Positions 51,477-59,953 of a stretch of 64,000 nucleotides of DNA are shown one piece after another. Source of the DNA: Arcobacter_B sp049472135 (GTDB taxonomy: Bacteria; Campylobacterota; Campylobacteria; Campylobacterales; Arcobacteraceae); assembly GCF_049472135.1 (NCBI RefSeq), contig NZ_JBMOVV010000004.1, positions 210,319-274,318 on the forward strand, written 5' to 3'. The translations under genes were made by a program, and so were the position numbers. How positions within the stretch are numbered: the stretch's first letter is position 1; each line of letters opens with the position of its first letter. The notes under the pieces are model-generated. The model ran no database searches. It saw nothing but the letters and a program-made list of their open reading frames with translations, and had not been told where the DNA came from.

Positions 51477-53322
51477 AAAATAAGTCTACGCTTGACACCT
51501 GCTCTTCTTTAAATCTAACTACTTTATCTCTACCTGTACTTTTTGCTTCATACAATGCAATATCAGCATTTTTAATAACAGAATTAAAGTTTGACGAATC
51601 TTGAGGGAACATAGAAAGACCAACACTAATAGTTTTTCTAAGCTTAGCTCCAGCATAAACTTCAATCTCGTTTTCTCTAACTTTCTTAGATATTTTATTT
51701 GCAACATTTAAAGCATCTTCTTCTGCATTTACACCAACTAAAAGTACAATAAACTCTTCACCACCATATCTAATAACTAAATCAGATTCTCTTACATTTT
51801 CGTCTAAAATTGCTGCTAATTCTTTTAATACTTTATCACCAATATCATGACCATATTCATCATTTACAGCTTTGAAATGATCCATATCAAGCATTAATAC
51901 ACCAATATTAATCTCTTCTCTTTTTGCATAAGGAATTAATTTTTTAGTATGTTCTTCTAAGAATTTTCTATTATATAAACCAGTTAATCCATCTGTAAAT
52001 GCAGATTCTTGAAGTGCTTTCATTAATAGTTTTACTTCAAGTGATGGAGCAGCTTCATTAATATAACTTTTTATAAAAGTAACTTGAGATTTTAACTCTT
52101 CTAAATCCTCTTTATTATCAAAAACAAAGTTTATAATTAGATTTATATTTTTACTAATAGATATATTTGTACAGTAATAAAATAGATTCTTATCTTCAAA
52201 ATATGGACATGTATTATGGAAATCCATTGATATAACATCATTTTTTGTTCTAGCTGCCCTACAAACTTCTGGTGTTTCTTCAAGTGTTGCTTTACAACAG
52301 AACATATCACCTTTTTGAATGACAGTAGTCATCTTATTTTTAGTCATTTCAATTTCAATAAAATTAAATGCTTTTAAATTAAATTTATTAGAAAATACTT
52401 GAGATAATCTTTGATAAATTTCATCTCTTGAGTCATCTAATTCAATCTCTTTTTTAAATTGATAAAGATTTGATAAATTATCAATAATCTCTTTTGACTC
52501 ATTTAATGGATCTTTACCATGCTGTCCACTTTTATATCCAATAAATCCATGTAATTTCTTTTCAATATCAATAGAAGTATCTTTAAAGTTAACCATTAAT
52601 TTATTGTATTCATCAGTTAATGAAATCATATCTTGAGTCAAACCAGTTGGTGTAGAGATTTTTTTGAACTTTCCTTGAACTGCATTGCTTATATTTGTAC
52701 TAAATTTTTCAAATAAAACTATATAAGGTTTTAAAATTCTTCTTGAAAGATATACAATAACGAATATTGCGAATAGTACAACCAAAGTAATAATATAAAT
52801 AGACTCAATACCTATTTGCTTTAAAGCACTAATATCAAGCTCTAATGATACTGCACCCAAGGTCTCACCAGGATCAACATTATGACATTTTAAACAATCA
52901 ATATTTTTAACAGCTATTGCATTGTAAGGAATAGTTACTCTAACAGAAGTAGTAGTAAAAGTCTCTTCTATTTTATATTGCATTTTTCCTGTTAATAATA
53001 CACTCTTATCAAGGGCATCTTTAGGTAGTTTTGTTTTATCCACTCTGCCAAACTGCTCATTTACAGGTTCACCTCTAACTAACCAAATATTTTTCACATT
53101 GTTCATATTTGATACTGAATCTATAAAAGTGTCAACTTGATGCATATTATTATTTAGCATATGTGAAGTTAATCCACTTTTTACGACTTCTGAAATTGCT
53201 TGAGCATTATGAATTGCTGATTTTATACCTATATTTCTTAGATTATATAAACTTAATGCTGTAATTATTATAGCAAGTAATACTACCATAATAACGAACT
53301 GTAAAATAATATTTTTCCTCAC
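51475..53322 (-). CDS. Diguanylate cyclase with periplasmic c-type haem-like sensor
   Basis: 615 residues. Two membrane helices (about 4-26 and 173-193) enclose a periplasmic domain that contains CLKCH (residues 143-147), a CxxCH motif for covalent haem c attachment, as in DUF3365-type sensors. A HAMP-like and GAF-like region follows, with a Cys-rich patch (MFCCKATLEETPEVCRAA and NTCPYFEDKNLFYYC). The C-terminal GGDEF domain is intact: YGGEEF with an RxxD inhibitory site five residues before it (RESDLVIRYGGEEF). It makes c-di-GMP, probably in response to redox state, O2 or NO. The start is a GTG. Confidence 0.9.
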   Translation of the reverse strand: MRKNIILQFVIMVVLLAIIITALSLYNLRNIGIKSAIHNAQAISEVVKSGLTSHMLNNNMHQVDTFIDSVSNMNNVKNIWLVRGEPVNEQFGRVDKTKLPKDALDKSVLLTGKMQYKIEETFTTTSVRVTIPYNAIAVKNIDCLKCHNVDPGETLGAVSLELDISALKQIGIESIYIITLVVLFAIFVIVYLSRRILKPYIVLFEKFSTNISNAVQGKFKKISTPTGLTQDMISLTDEYNKLMVNFKDTSIDIEKKLHGFIGYKSGQHGKDPLNESKEIIDNLSNLYQFKKEIELDDSRDEIYQRLSQVFSNKFNLKAFNFIEIEMTKNKMTTVIQKGDMFCCKATLEETPEVCRAARTKNDVISMDFHNTCPYFEDKNLFYYCTNISISKNINLIINFVFDNKEDLEELKSQVTFIKSYINEAAPSLEVKLLMKALQESAFTDGLTGLYNRKFLEEHTKKLIPYAKREEINIGVLMLDMDHFKAVNDEYGHDIGDKVLKELAAILDENVRESDLVIRYGGEEFIVLLVGVNAEEDALNVANKISKKVRENEIEVYAGAKLRKTISVGLSMFPQDSSNFNSVIKNADIALYEAKSTGRDKVVRFKEEQVSSVDLF

Positions 53323-53429
53323 ACCACTACCTTAAAAAATAATAAAAAAATTGTACAGTAAGTATTCTTAAATTAGTTATATAATATTTATAAAAAATAT
53401 TATATAATCAACAAAATAAAGGATTATTA

Positions 53430-53693
53430 ATGTCAGATATAAAAAATAAACTAAAAGACTTAGTTGAAAGTACGATGATACCAGAAGTTGAACACTATGT
53501 AGAAGATTTACATAGTTTACTTGAAAAAGGTGTTGAAACACAAGATGATTTAGATGCAATCAAAGAGATGGAGTCTTTTTTAGTTGAACTTCAAAATATT
53601 CTAGCTGTAATTGAGGAAGATAGTATGCCTCATGAAGAGTATGAAAGAATTTATGAAAAAATAATGTCAAATATTAAAGAGCATGAGCATTAG
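53430..53693 (+). CDS. Small acidic helical protein, paralogue of the gene at 20537-20791
   Basis: 87 residues, all-helical and acidic, with a His-rich end (EHEH). The ATG follows AAGGA. The order MSDIKNKLKDLVEST-IPE-VE...DAIKEMESFLVEL matches the small protein at 20537-20791. It ends three bases before the CHASE4 diguanylate cyclase gene, so it may be co-expressed with it. Function unknown. Confidence 0.72.
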   Translation: MSDIKNKLKDLVESTMIPEVEHYVEDLHSLLEKGVETQDDLDAIKEMESFLVELQNILAVIEEDSMPHEEYERIYEKIMSNIKEHEH

Positions 53694-53696
53694 AAA

Positions 53697-55160
53697 GTGA
53701 AAGATTTTTTTCTTAAATCAAATTCAATAATAGTGATATTTTTTATTACTATTATTGTTATACTATTTTATATATTTAGTTATAACTTCTTTATTTCAAA
53801 ATTTGAAGAAATTGAAAATGACCAAAACAAAAAAAACATAAACTCTTTTTTAACAATAATTGATAATGAACTTTCAAGAGTTGAGAGTATTACTGTTGAT
53901 TATGCTTATTGGGATGCCACATACGATTTTATTTTTAATAAAAATGAAAGTTACATAAATGAAAACTTTAGAGAAGGTGCAAATACACTTGAAGATTTAA
54001 ATCTAGATTTTATGATATTCTCTAATATTAAAAATCAAGTTGTATACTCTACTTATGAGAGTAAAGAGTTTATATCAAATAGCACTGATTTTGAAAGAGC
54101 ACTTATAAAAAAATTTATTAGTAAGAAAAATATTTCAAATCTATTTAGAAATGAAATTTTAGAGTACCAAAATAGGTATTTTGTCATAACTAAAAATGAA
54201 ATATCTACAAGTGATAACAAAAAAGAATCAAATGGCTTTTTATATTCAGGAAAAGAGATAACTAAAGAGAGTCTTACTAAACTAAATAAGTCATTTAAAC
54301 AAATTGATATAGTAAATAAAAAGATTAAATTAAAAAATTTAAAAGCTTTACAGTCTGTTTATATAAAGAATATTAAAGTTTCAACAAACAAAACTGAAGA
54401 ACAAATAGTAAACTATCTGGAGTTTTATAACTTTGATAAAGAACACTTAGTTACATTTAGTTTAAAAAACAATAGAGAATTTATGGAAAAAGGTAAAGAA
54501 ACAATTATCTTTTTCAATGTAATTATTGCAGCATTTCTTTTCTCATTACTTTTACTTTTATATGCAAACATAAAAATATTACAAAGATACAATAGTAGAT
54601 TAGCAAAAGAGATTTCTCTTAAAACACAAAAACTAAAAGAATCAAATGAAAGATTGAAATATCTATCTCAAACTGATGAACTAACAAAAATTTATAATAG
54701 AAGAATGTTCTTCCAAGAAGCTAATAAACTATTTAGTCTTTCTTCTAAAACAAAAAAAGATTTAACAGTTTTAATGATTGATATTGATAACTTTAAAGTG
54801 ATAAATGATACTTATGGCCATGCTTTTGGAGATGAAGTTTTAATACATTTTACAAAAAATGTAAACTCTCTTTTAGAAAAGAATTATGTTTTTGGTAGAC
54901 TTGGTGGAGAAGAGTTTGCGATTGTATTTTATGGAATCGATGAAAATGAAGCTTATAATCTTAGTGAAAAGATTAGAAAGACTATTGAAGAAGATTGTTT
55001 ATACTTCAATGATACTAAAGTAAAATATACAATTAGTTCAGGTTTCTCAAAAAAACAAAATGAAGATACTTTAGACTATACATTAAATGAAGCAGATAAA
55101 TTACTTTATAATGCAAAAAACAGTGGTAAAAACTGTATTATTAGGCAAAGACACTTATAA
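53697..55160 (+). CDS. CHASE4-domain diguanylate cyclase
   Basis: 487 residues, starting at a GTG. A first membrane helix (IIVIFFITIIVILFYIFSYN) is followed by a CHASE4 periplasmic sensor (RVESITVDYAYWDATYDFI is diagnostic), a second helix near 270 (IIFFNVIIAAFLFSLLLLLY), and an intact GGDEF domain (GRLGGEEFAIVFYG). The RxxD inhibitory site is not visible, so feedback inhibition by c-di-GMP may be absent, unlike the neighbouring cyclase. The CHASE4 ligand is unknown. Confidence 0.92.
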   Translation: MKDFFLKSNSIIVIFFITIIVILFYIFSYNFFISKFEEIENDQNKKNINSFLTIIDNELSRVESITVDYAYWDATYDFIFNKNESYINENFREGANTLEDLNLDFMIFSNIKNQVVYSTYESKEFISNSTDFERALIKKFISKKNISNLFRNEILEYQNRYFVITKNEISTSDNKKESNGFLYSGKEITKESLTKLNKSFKQIDIVNKKIKLKNLKALQSVYIKNIKVSTNKTEEQIVNYLEFYNFDKEHLVTFSLKNNREFMEKGKETIIFFNVIIAAFLFSLLLLLYANIKILQRYNSRLAKEISLKTQKLKESNERLKYLSQTDELTKIYNRRMFFQEANKLFSLSSKTKKDLTVLMIDIDNFKVINDTYGHAFGDEVLIHFTKNVNSLLEKNYVFGRLGGEEFAIVFYGIDENEAYNLSEKIRKTIEEDCLYFNDTKVKYTISSGFSKKQNEDTLDYTLNEADKLLYNAKNSGKNCIIRQRHL

Positions 55161-55165
55161 AAGCT

Positions 55166-55191
55166 AAAAGTTAAGTATTTACTTAACTTTT
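55166..55191. terminator. Bidirectional terminator
   Basis: A perfect 11-bp stem (AAAAGTTAAGT / ACTTAACTTTT) with an ATTT loop lies between the convergent CHASE4 cyclase and RidA genes and overlaps the RidA stop. Confidence 0.85.
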
Positions 55192-55533
55192 AACTGCTGT
55201 AACAATTAATTCAACTAATGTTGTAGTACTTGCCATATTTGCTTCAACACAAGCTCTAGCTGGTGGGTTTTCTTTTGACACCCAATCATCCCAAACACTA
55301 TTGAAATCTTGAAAATCTCTATAAATATCTTTTAGAAAAATTTCAACTCTTAAAATACTATCTTTATTTGAACCTGCTTGATTTAATCTTGTTTCAACTA
55401 TTTCTAAAGCTCTAGCAGCTTGTCCTTTGATATCTAGTGTCTTATCATCAGAAACAATACCGGCAAGATAAATAACACCATTATGCTCTACAATTCTGCT
55501 CATTCTTTCACTTACTTCATCTCTTTTTATCAA
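55183..55533 (-). CDS. ridA: RidA-family enamine/imine deaminase
   Basis: 116 residues. The RidA signature region is present: HNGVIYLAGIVSDDKTLDIK, then RVEIFLKDIYRDFQDFNSVW and PARACVEANMASTTTLVEL, in which the Arg of PARACVE is the active-site residue. It removes reactive enamine or imine intermediates such as 2-aminoacrylate. The protein is a little shorter at the N-terminus than typical. The start is TTG behind AGGAG. Confidence 0.9.
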   Translation of the reverse strand: MIKRDEVSERMSRIVEHNGVIYLAGIVSDDKTLDIKGQAARALEIVETRLNQAGSNKDSILRVEIFLKDIYRDFQDFNSVWDDWVSKENPPARACVEANMASTTTLVELIVTAVKS

Positions 55534-55603
55534 AATTTCTCCTAAAATTTAAAATTTTAAAAAATTATATCAGAATTTAATTTTATTTTAATAAAAAAGT
55601 ATA

Positions 55604-55609
55604 TATAAT
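55604..55609 (+). promoter_or_regulatory. -10 element of the tRNA cluster
   Basis: TATAAT lies 18 bases before the first tRNA, in a position that would start the RNA a few bases upstream of tRNA-Tyr. Confidence 0.5.
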
Positions 55610-55626
55610 TTCGACCTCTTAACAAC

Positions 55627-55711
55627 GGTGAGGTTGGAGAGTGGTCAAATCCTGCGGATTGTAAATCCGCCGCCTACGGCTTCGAAGGTTCAAATCCTTC
55701 CCTCACCACCA
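55627..55711 (+). tRNA. tRNA-Tyr (GTA)
   Basis: Acceptor GGTGAGG pairs with CCTCACC, with encoded CCA. The anticodon arm CGGATTGTAAATCCG carries GTA. A long variable arm is present, as expected for bacterial tRNA-Tyr. The T-loop is GTTCAAATC. Confidence 0.96.
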
Positions 55712-55726
55712 CTAGAAATACACTGT

Positions 55727-55813
55727 GCGAGTGTGGCGGAATAGGTAGACGCGTGGGACTTAAAATCCCATTCCGGTTTCGGAGTGTGAGTTCGATTCTC
55801 ACCATTCGCACCA
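55727..55813 (+). tRNA. tRNA-Leu (TAA)
   Basis: Acceptor GCGAGTG pairs with CATTCGC (one G-T pair), with encoded CCA. Anticodon stem TGGGA / TCCCA around CTTAAAA gives TAA. A long variable arm and T-loop GTTCGATTC are present. Confidence 0.96.
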
Positions 55814-55826
55814 CTTTTAGAATTGT

Positions 55827-55915
55827 AGTGAGTTGACTGAGTTGGTCGAAAGTACCGGTTTTGAAAACCGGCGTGCTTAACGGCACCGAGGGTTCGAATC
55901 CCTCACTCACTGCCA
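55827..55915 (+). tRNA. tRNA-Ser (TGA)
   Basis: Acceptor AGTGAGT pairs with ACTCACT, discriminator G, encoded CCA. Anticodon stem CCGGT / ACCGG around TTTGAAA gives TGA. A long variable arm is present. A partial copy of its 3' end recurs at 56815-56835. Confidence 0.96.
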
Positions 55916-55982
55916 CTATTTACAAAACCCTTAATACGAACTTTCTCAAATTTTATTAACATGCTTAAAGTTCTCATTATAC

Positions 55983-56726
55983 TTATTTTATAGATTTATT
56001 TTTTAACTCATTATAATTATTTAATACAGAAGAATAAAAGTTTTTTGTATTGTGCAATTGTTTTAATACCTGAGGATCTTTTACAGTTTCTATATAATCA
56101 TTAGACATATTTATTATATCAAGTAGGATTTTCTGAAAATCTAAAGTCATTTGTTTCATTACATCAGGTGAAATATTGTTAATTTTACCTGATATTCCTT
56201 TTATATAAAAAACTTCTAAATCATCTTGATTATAAGCTTGTTTAAGATTTACGCTTAACTCTAAAGACATATTAATTATATCATCCTCAGACATCTTTTC
56301 ATAAGTATTGTATACAGATTGATTAAAGAAACTATCACCTGATAAACCTGTCGTTGAAAGCATTAATTTTGACTTATTAGTCATTTCTACATAAGGAAAC
56401 TCTTCAAAATTGACATTATTAGTAGGTAAAACTAATGTTTTAAATTTATCTAACATCTCATAAGATATTGACTCAAACTCTTTTTGAGTTACCTTATCAT
56501 CTTTTAAAATAGTTTTAAATTTTATTTCTTCTTCTTTAGAAAATCCTTCAAAAGCATTTGTTTTTTCTAAAAAAGTTAAAATCTTTCCTTTCGTTTCTAC
56601 TTCTTTATGACTAGTAATTTCATCCATCTTTTTAGCAAAAGAAACATTTTGAGTTGCACTTTGACTTGATTTATCAATAGTTTTATTATAAGTATAATAT
56701 GAATTTTTTATATTATTAACTTGCAT
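55983..56726 (-). CDS. Hypothetical protein, paralogue of the gene at 4662-5414
   Basis: The start is taken at the second ATG (56726), which fits the AGGA spacing and aligns with the MQV start of the paralogue; an ATG two codons earlier is possible. Conserved block: AFEGFSKEEEIKF, then KTILKDDKVTQKEFESISY, then PTNN. The N-terminus is Asn/Ser/Thr-rich, with no membrane segment. It is the only gene between tRNA-Ser and a partial copy of the tRNA-Ser 3' end, so it may have arrived with a mobile element. Function unknown. Confidence 0.72.
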   Translation of the reverse strand: MQVNNIKNSYYTYNKTIDKSSQSATQNVSFAKKMDEITSHKEVETKGKILTFLEKTNAFEGFSKEEEIKFKTILKDDKVTQKEFESISYEMLDKFKTLVLPTNNVNFEEFPYVEMTNKSKLMLSTTGLSGDSFFNQSVYNTYEKMSEDDIINMSLELSVNLKQAYNQDDLEVFYIKGISGKINNISPDVMKQMTLDFQKILLDIINMSNDYIETVKDPQVLKQLHNTKNFYSSVLNNYNELKNKSIK

Positions 56727-56814
56727 ATTCATTCCTGTTATATTTAAATAATAATATAATTATACCTAATATACTTTAAGTTAATGGAGTTCTCTCTCAT
56801 GTATTTGGGAATAG

Positions 56815-56835
56815 TTTGAATCCCTCACTGCCACT
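56815..56835 (+). repeat. Partial copy of the tRNA-Ser 3' end (possible relic att site)
   Basis: TTTGAATCCCTCACTGCCACT repeats the T-arm and 3' end of tRNA-Ser (55893-55917), with one substitution and a 4-base CACT deletion. The rest of the tRNA is absent. Same orientation as the tRNA, about 0.9 kb downstream. Such repeats mark integration of elements at tRNA genes; no integrase gene remains. Confidence 0.55.
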
Positions 56836-56905
56836 TCTTTTAAATAAAATCCAGACAAATCTTAACAGTAAAAATTAATCTAATAAATGGAGTATAATTA
56901 TTAAA

Positions 56906-58141
56906 TCAAATCCCTATTTGCTCTTCTTTTCTTTCAATTGAAGCCATTAGTTTCTCAATTGTTCTTACTTGTTCATCAAGCTCTTTTGTAAGTTCTTTAA
57001 TTGTTTTATTTTTTACATCTAACTCTTTAGTTAAACCTCTTAGTTCATTTACTGCTTTATCTTTTTTCTCTCTAGTTACTTTTTCATCTGCAACTACTTT
57101 TTTTATTTTAACACTTGCTTTTTCACTTGTTTCTTTTAACTTTTTTTCTAACTCAGTTAACTCTTTTTTGTAAAAAATAATCTGATTTGAGAATTTTGCA
57201 TTTCTCTCTTTCTCATTTCTAATTTGAGTTTCAATATTTCTATAAAATGACAACTTATTTAATAGTTCATCAATCTTATCTCTTGCTTGGGTATTAATGC
57301 GTCTATTTGCTTGAATATTTTGTGCTGCTTTCTTTTTAAACTCTTTTTGTTCAAGTTCATCTTGAGTTGCAAGGAAACTAACCCACATATACTCTTTGAT
57401 AATTGTTTTCTTCTTATTAAAAACAGGAACAACTGTTAGATAAACATAAAAGAAATCACTATCTTTAGTTAAAAACCTTAATTTACCTTCCCAAATATCA
57501 CCCTGCTTGACTTTTGCCCATAACTCTTCAAAAACTAGTTTATTTGTACCTTCATCTTTTAAAATATCATAAGTATTTCCAATAAGTTCATTGGCTTCAT
57601 ATTTTGAGATTTCGCTAAAATAGTTATTTACAAAAGATATTTTTCCATTCTCATTGGTTTTTATAACAAGTGCAACTTCATTGATTACTTCTATAATATC
57701 TTGTAAATCTTTTTGTGCTTGCTTTCTTAGTTTTACATGATACTTATTTTGACAAACATTCTCCACACTAAAAACCAAATCTTTAGCATTAATAGGTTTT
57801 TGTAGATAATCAGTAGCTTGATATTCTATGGCTTCTAAAAGGGCATGGGTTTCAATCTTTTCAGTAGTTATAATAACTGGAATATTTTTATTGATTTGTC
57901 TAATTTGTTTTAAAACTTCTAAACCTGACATATCATCTAATTTTTCATTTAAAATTACAATATCAAGTTCAAACTCTTCATTTTCATTTTCTTTTAATTT
58001 TTGTAAACCACCACTTCCCGTAGTTTGAGATACTACATTTCTAAACTGCTTACATAACATCTCAGTAAGATAACTATTATCTTTTTCATTACTTTCTATA
58101 TATAAAATATCAAGCTTTTTTAAAAACGCATAATTAAACAC
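56906..58141 (-). CDS. Receiver-PAS-coiled-coil protein with Asn at the phospho-site
   Basis: 411 residues. Residues 1-125 form a receiver-like fold (LDILYIESNEKDN; DIVILNEKLDDMSGLEVLKQIR; DYLQKPINAKD). The usual phospho-Asp is Asn65, counted eight residues before the conserved Gly; the Lys of LQKP is kept. A PAS domain follows (about 145-265; ALVIKTNENGKISFVNNYFS, WEGKLRFLTKDSDFFYVYLT). The rest is a long coiled coil without kinase or GGDEF. It is probably a non-phosphorylated signalling scaffold. The start is a GTG four bases after the stop of a paralogue. Confidence 0.85.
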   Translation of the reverse strand: MFNYAFLKKLDILYIESNEKDNSYLTEMLCKQFRNVVSQTTGSGGLQKLKENENEEFELDIVILNEKLDDMSGLEVLKQIRQINKNIPVIITTEKIETHALLEAIEYQATDYLQKPINAKDLVFSVENVCQNKYHVKLRKQAQKDLQDIIEVINEVALVIKTNENGKISFVNNYFSEISKYEANELIGNTYDILKDEGTNKLVFEELWAKVKQGDIWEGKLRFLTKDSDFFYVYLTVVPVFNKKKTIIKEYMWVSFLATQDELEQKEFKKKAAQNIQANRRINTQARDKIDELLNKLSFYRNIETQIRNEKERNAKFSNQIIFYKKELTELEKKLKETSEKASVKIKKVVADEKVTREKKDKAVNELRGLTKELDVKNKTIKELTKELDEQVRTIEKLMASIERKEEQIGI

Positions 58142-58145
58142 TTAT

Positions 58146-59402
58146 TTAGCCTTTCTTTTCTACTAACTGTTCTGTTCTGTGTTTTACAACATCTTCAAGA
58201 TCTTTGATTTTTGCAGCTTTTTCTTCTATCTCTTCTTTTATTCTAAGAATATAAGCTTCCCTAACTTTTATTTCTTCAATAACTTTATCTATTTTTTTAG
58301 TAGCTTTAAACTCAATATCTTTCATATCACTAGTCATTATAGAAATTTTATTAATCTTATCATTAACACCGAAAGTTAACTGTTCAAATCTTCTCTTACT
58401 TGCTTTAAGTCTATTTTCTAAGCTTTGTAACTCTTCATATTTATCTTTGTTATCTTTAACTTGATTTCTTAAATACTCTTCTACTTTACCATAACCTTCG
58501 TATTTCTTTAGGTGGTGATTTAATTCATCAATTTTTTGTTGTGCTACTTGATAAACTCTTTTTGTTTCTTGAAGATTATATAAAACTTTCTTTCTATATT
58601 CTCTTCTTTCATTTTCTTCTTTTGTTGTAAGGAAATTAACGCTTATAAATTTTCTAATCTCTTCTTTTTCTTCTTTACTAAAAACAGGTAAGATAGTCGC
58701 ATTTGTATAAAAAATCGAACTATTTTTTGTAAGATATTTCATCTTACCATCCCATTTTTCACCATTGTTTATATTATCCCATTGTTCTTCTAATATCTTC
58801 TTAGGCATTTCATGATGATAAATAGCTCTATAATTGTGACCTAATATCTCTTCATCTTTACATTGAACCACTTCTTTTAGAAAATCATTTACATAAACTA
58901 TGTTTCCATCTACATCAAAAATAAATACTAATGCTACTTTATTTATAATTCTTAAATACTCTTCAACTTCATTCTGTTCTTTTTGTATTTCATCTTCTCT
59001 TTTTTTTACCTTACAAACATCTTCAATTTTTAATAAGATTTCATCTAAATTTAGAGGTTTCATAAAGTAAGCAGTAACATCCTGTCTTAATGAAGTTAAA
59101 AGTACTTCAATATCAGGTGTTTCAGTAAAGAAAATAAAAGGAAGATTTAAATACTCTTTTCTAACATGAGATAATAAGCTAAGTCCAGAACAATCAGAAA
59201 TATTTGCTTCACTAACTACAATATCAATTTCAATATTTTTACTATTCATATCATCATAAACTTTGATTGCTTCATCCAAAGAAGAGGCAGTTAATACAGT
59301 ATGAAAAATCGAATTGAACTTGATTAAAAACTCTTCTTTCAAGTTTTCATCATTTTCGACATATAATATTGTTAGTGTATTTAAAAACTTTTCATCTAGC
59401 AT
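58146..59402 (-). CDS. Receiver-PAS-coiled-coil protein with Glu at the phospho-site
   Basis: 418 residues, tandem paralogue of the gene at 56906-58141. The receiver fold reads LTILYVENDENLKEEF, DIVVSEANISDCSGLSLLSH and AYFMKPLNLDE. The phospho-Asp position is Glu65, which can mimic a permanently phosphorylated state. PAS domain (about 147-265; ALVFIFDVDGNIVYVNDFLK, WDGKMKYLTKNSSIFYTNAT), then a long coiled coil (KIKDLEDVVKHRTEQLVEKK at the end). No output enzyme domain. Upstream gene of the pair. Confidence 0.85.
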   Translation of the reverse strand: MLDEKFLNTLTILYVENDENLKEEFLIKFNSIFHTVLTASSLDEAIKVYDDMNSKNIEIDIVVSEANISDCSGLSLLSHVRKEYLNLPFIFFTETPDIEVLLTSLRQDVTAYFMKPLNLDEILLKIEDVCKVKKREDEIQKEQNEVEEYLRIINKVALVFIFDVDGNIVYVNDFLKEVVQCKDEEILGHNYRAIYHHEMPKKILEEQWDNINNGEKWDGKMKYLTKNSSIFYTNATILPVFSKEEKEEIRKFISVNFLTTKEENERREYRKKVLYNLQETKRVYQVAQQKIDELNHHLKKYEGYGKVEEYLRNQVKDNKDKYEELQSLENRLKASKRRFEQLTFGVNDKINKISIMTSDMKDIEFKATKKIDKVIEEIKVREAYILRIKEEIEEKAAKIKDLEDVVKHRTEQLVEKKG

Positions 59403-59495
59403 AATATTTACTTTTCCTTATATTGCTATATCTTACAATAAATTTTCTAAGTTAGGTTTTAAAAAATAATCATTTTTTAATAAAAATAAGTTTTT

Positions 59496-59861
59496 TTATT
59501 CATGATTAAAGTAAAGTATAACTTTTCCTACTAAATGAACTTCATCAAAGCCATAAACTAAGTGTTTATATTCTGGATTAATTGATACAAAACAATTTGT
59601 TTTTTTGTTATATTTTTTAACCCACATTTTATTTTCATAATACAAAAGATAATTTTCTTCATCAAAAATATTTTTATTTGAAATATCTACAATTAAAACT
59701 GCCCTATGAGAGATTAGAGGTTGCATAGATTGTCCATCAACTAATGTTGCGAACAATGACTTTTCATTAAACTTTTCATTTATTATTGATCTTCCAAACT
59801 CTATTGTTTTTTGTTTGTTTTTATCAAATACATCTATATAGTCTAAAGTTATGATTTCCAT
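59496..59861 (-). CDS. Stand-alone S24 (LexA/UmuD-type) peptidase domain
   Basis: 121 residues. The catalytic Ser is in VDGQSMQPLI (Ser45), and the Lys partner in KMWVKKYNK (Lys82 or 83). Strands RAVLIVDI and NYLLYYENKM fit the LexA C-terminal fold. There is no DNA-binding helix-turn-helix, so it cannot be a classical repressor on its own. It may be UmuD-like, or a fragment of a phage-type repressor. No UmuC-like gene follows. Confidence 0.82.
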   Translation of the reverse strand: MEIITLDYIDVFDKNKQKTIEFGRSIINEKFNEKSLFATLVDGQSMQPLISHRAVLIVDISNKNIFDEENYLLYYENKMWVKKYNKKTNCFVSINPEYKHLVYGFDEVHLVGKVILYFNHE

Positions 59862-59953
59862 TAATAAGCCTTCTTTAAAACTTTATTTATATATCTTATT
59901 TGATTAAATACCAATTAATCTTTATATAGTAAAATAAAATAAAAAGTAAAAAA

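Noticed and set aside
55674..55916. 80-codon frame opposite the tRNA cluster
   Set aside because: The repeated residues (GFEPS, REGFEPSKP) come from the shared T-arms of the tRNAs, not from a protein.
59496..59861. Prophage remnant suggested by the S24 domain
   Set aside because: No integrase, structural phage gene or second phage-like feature lies nearby; a stand-alone peptidase domain is not enough.
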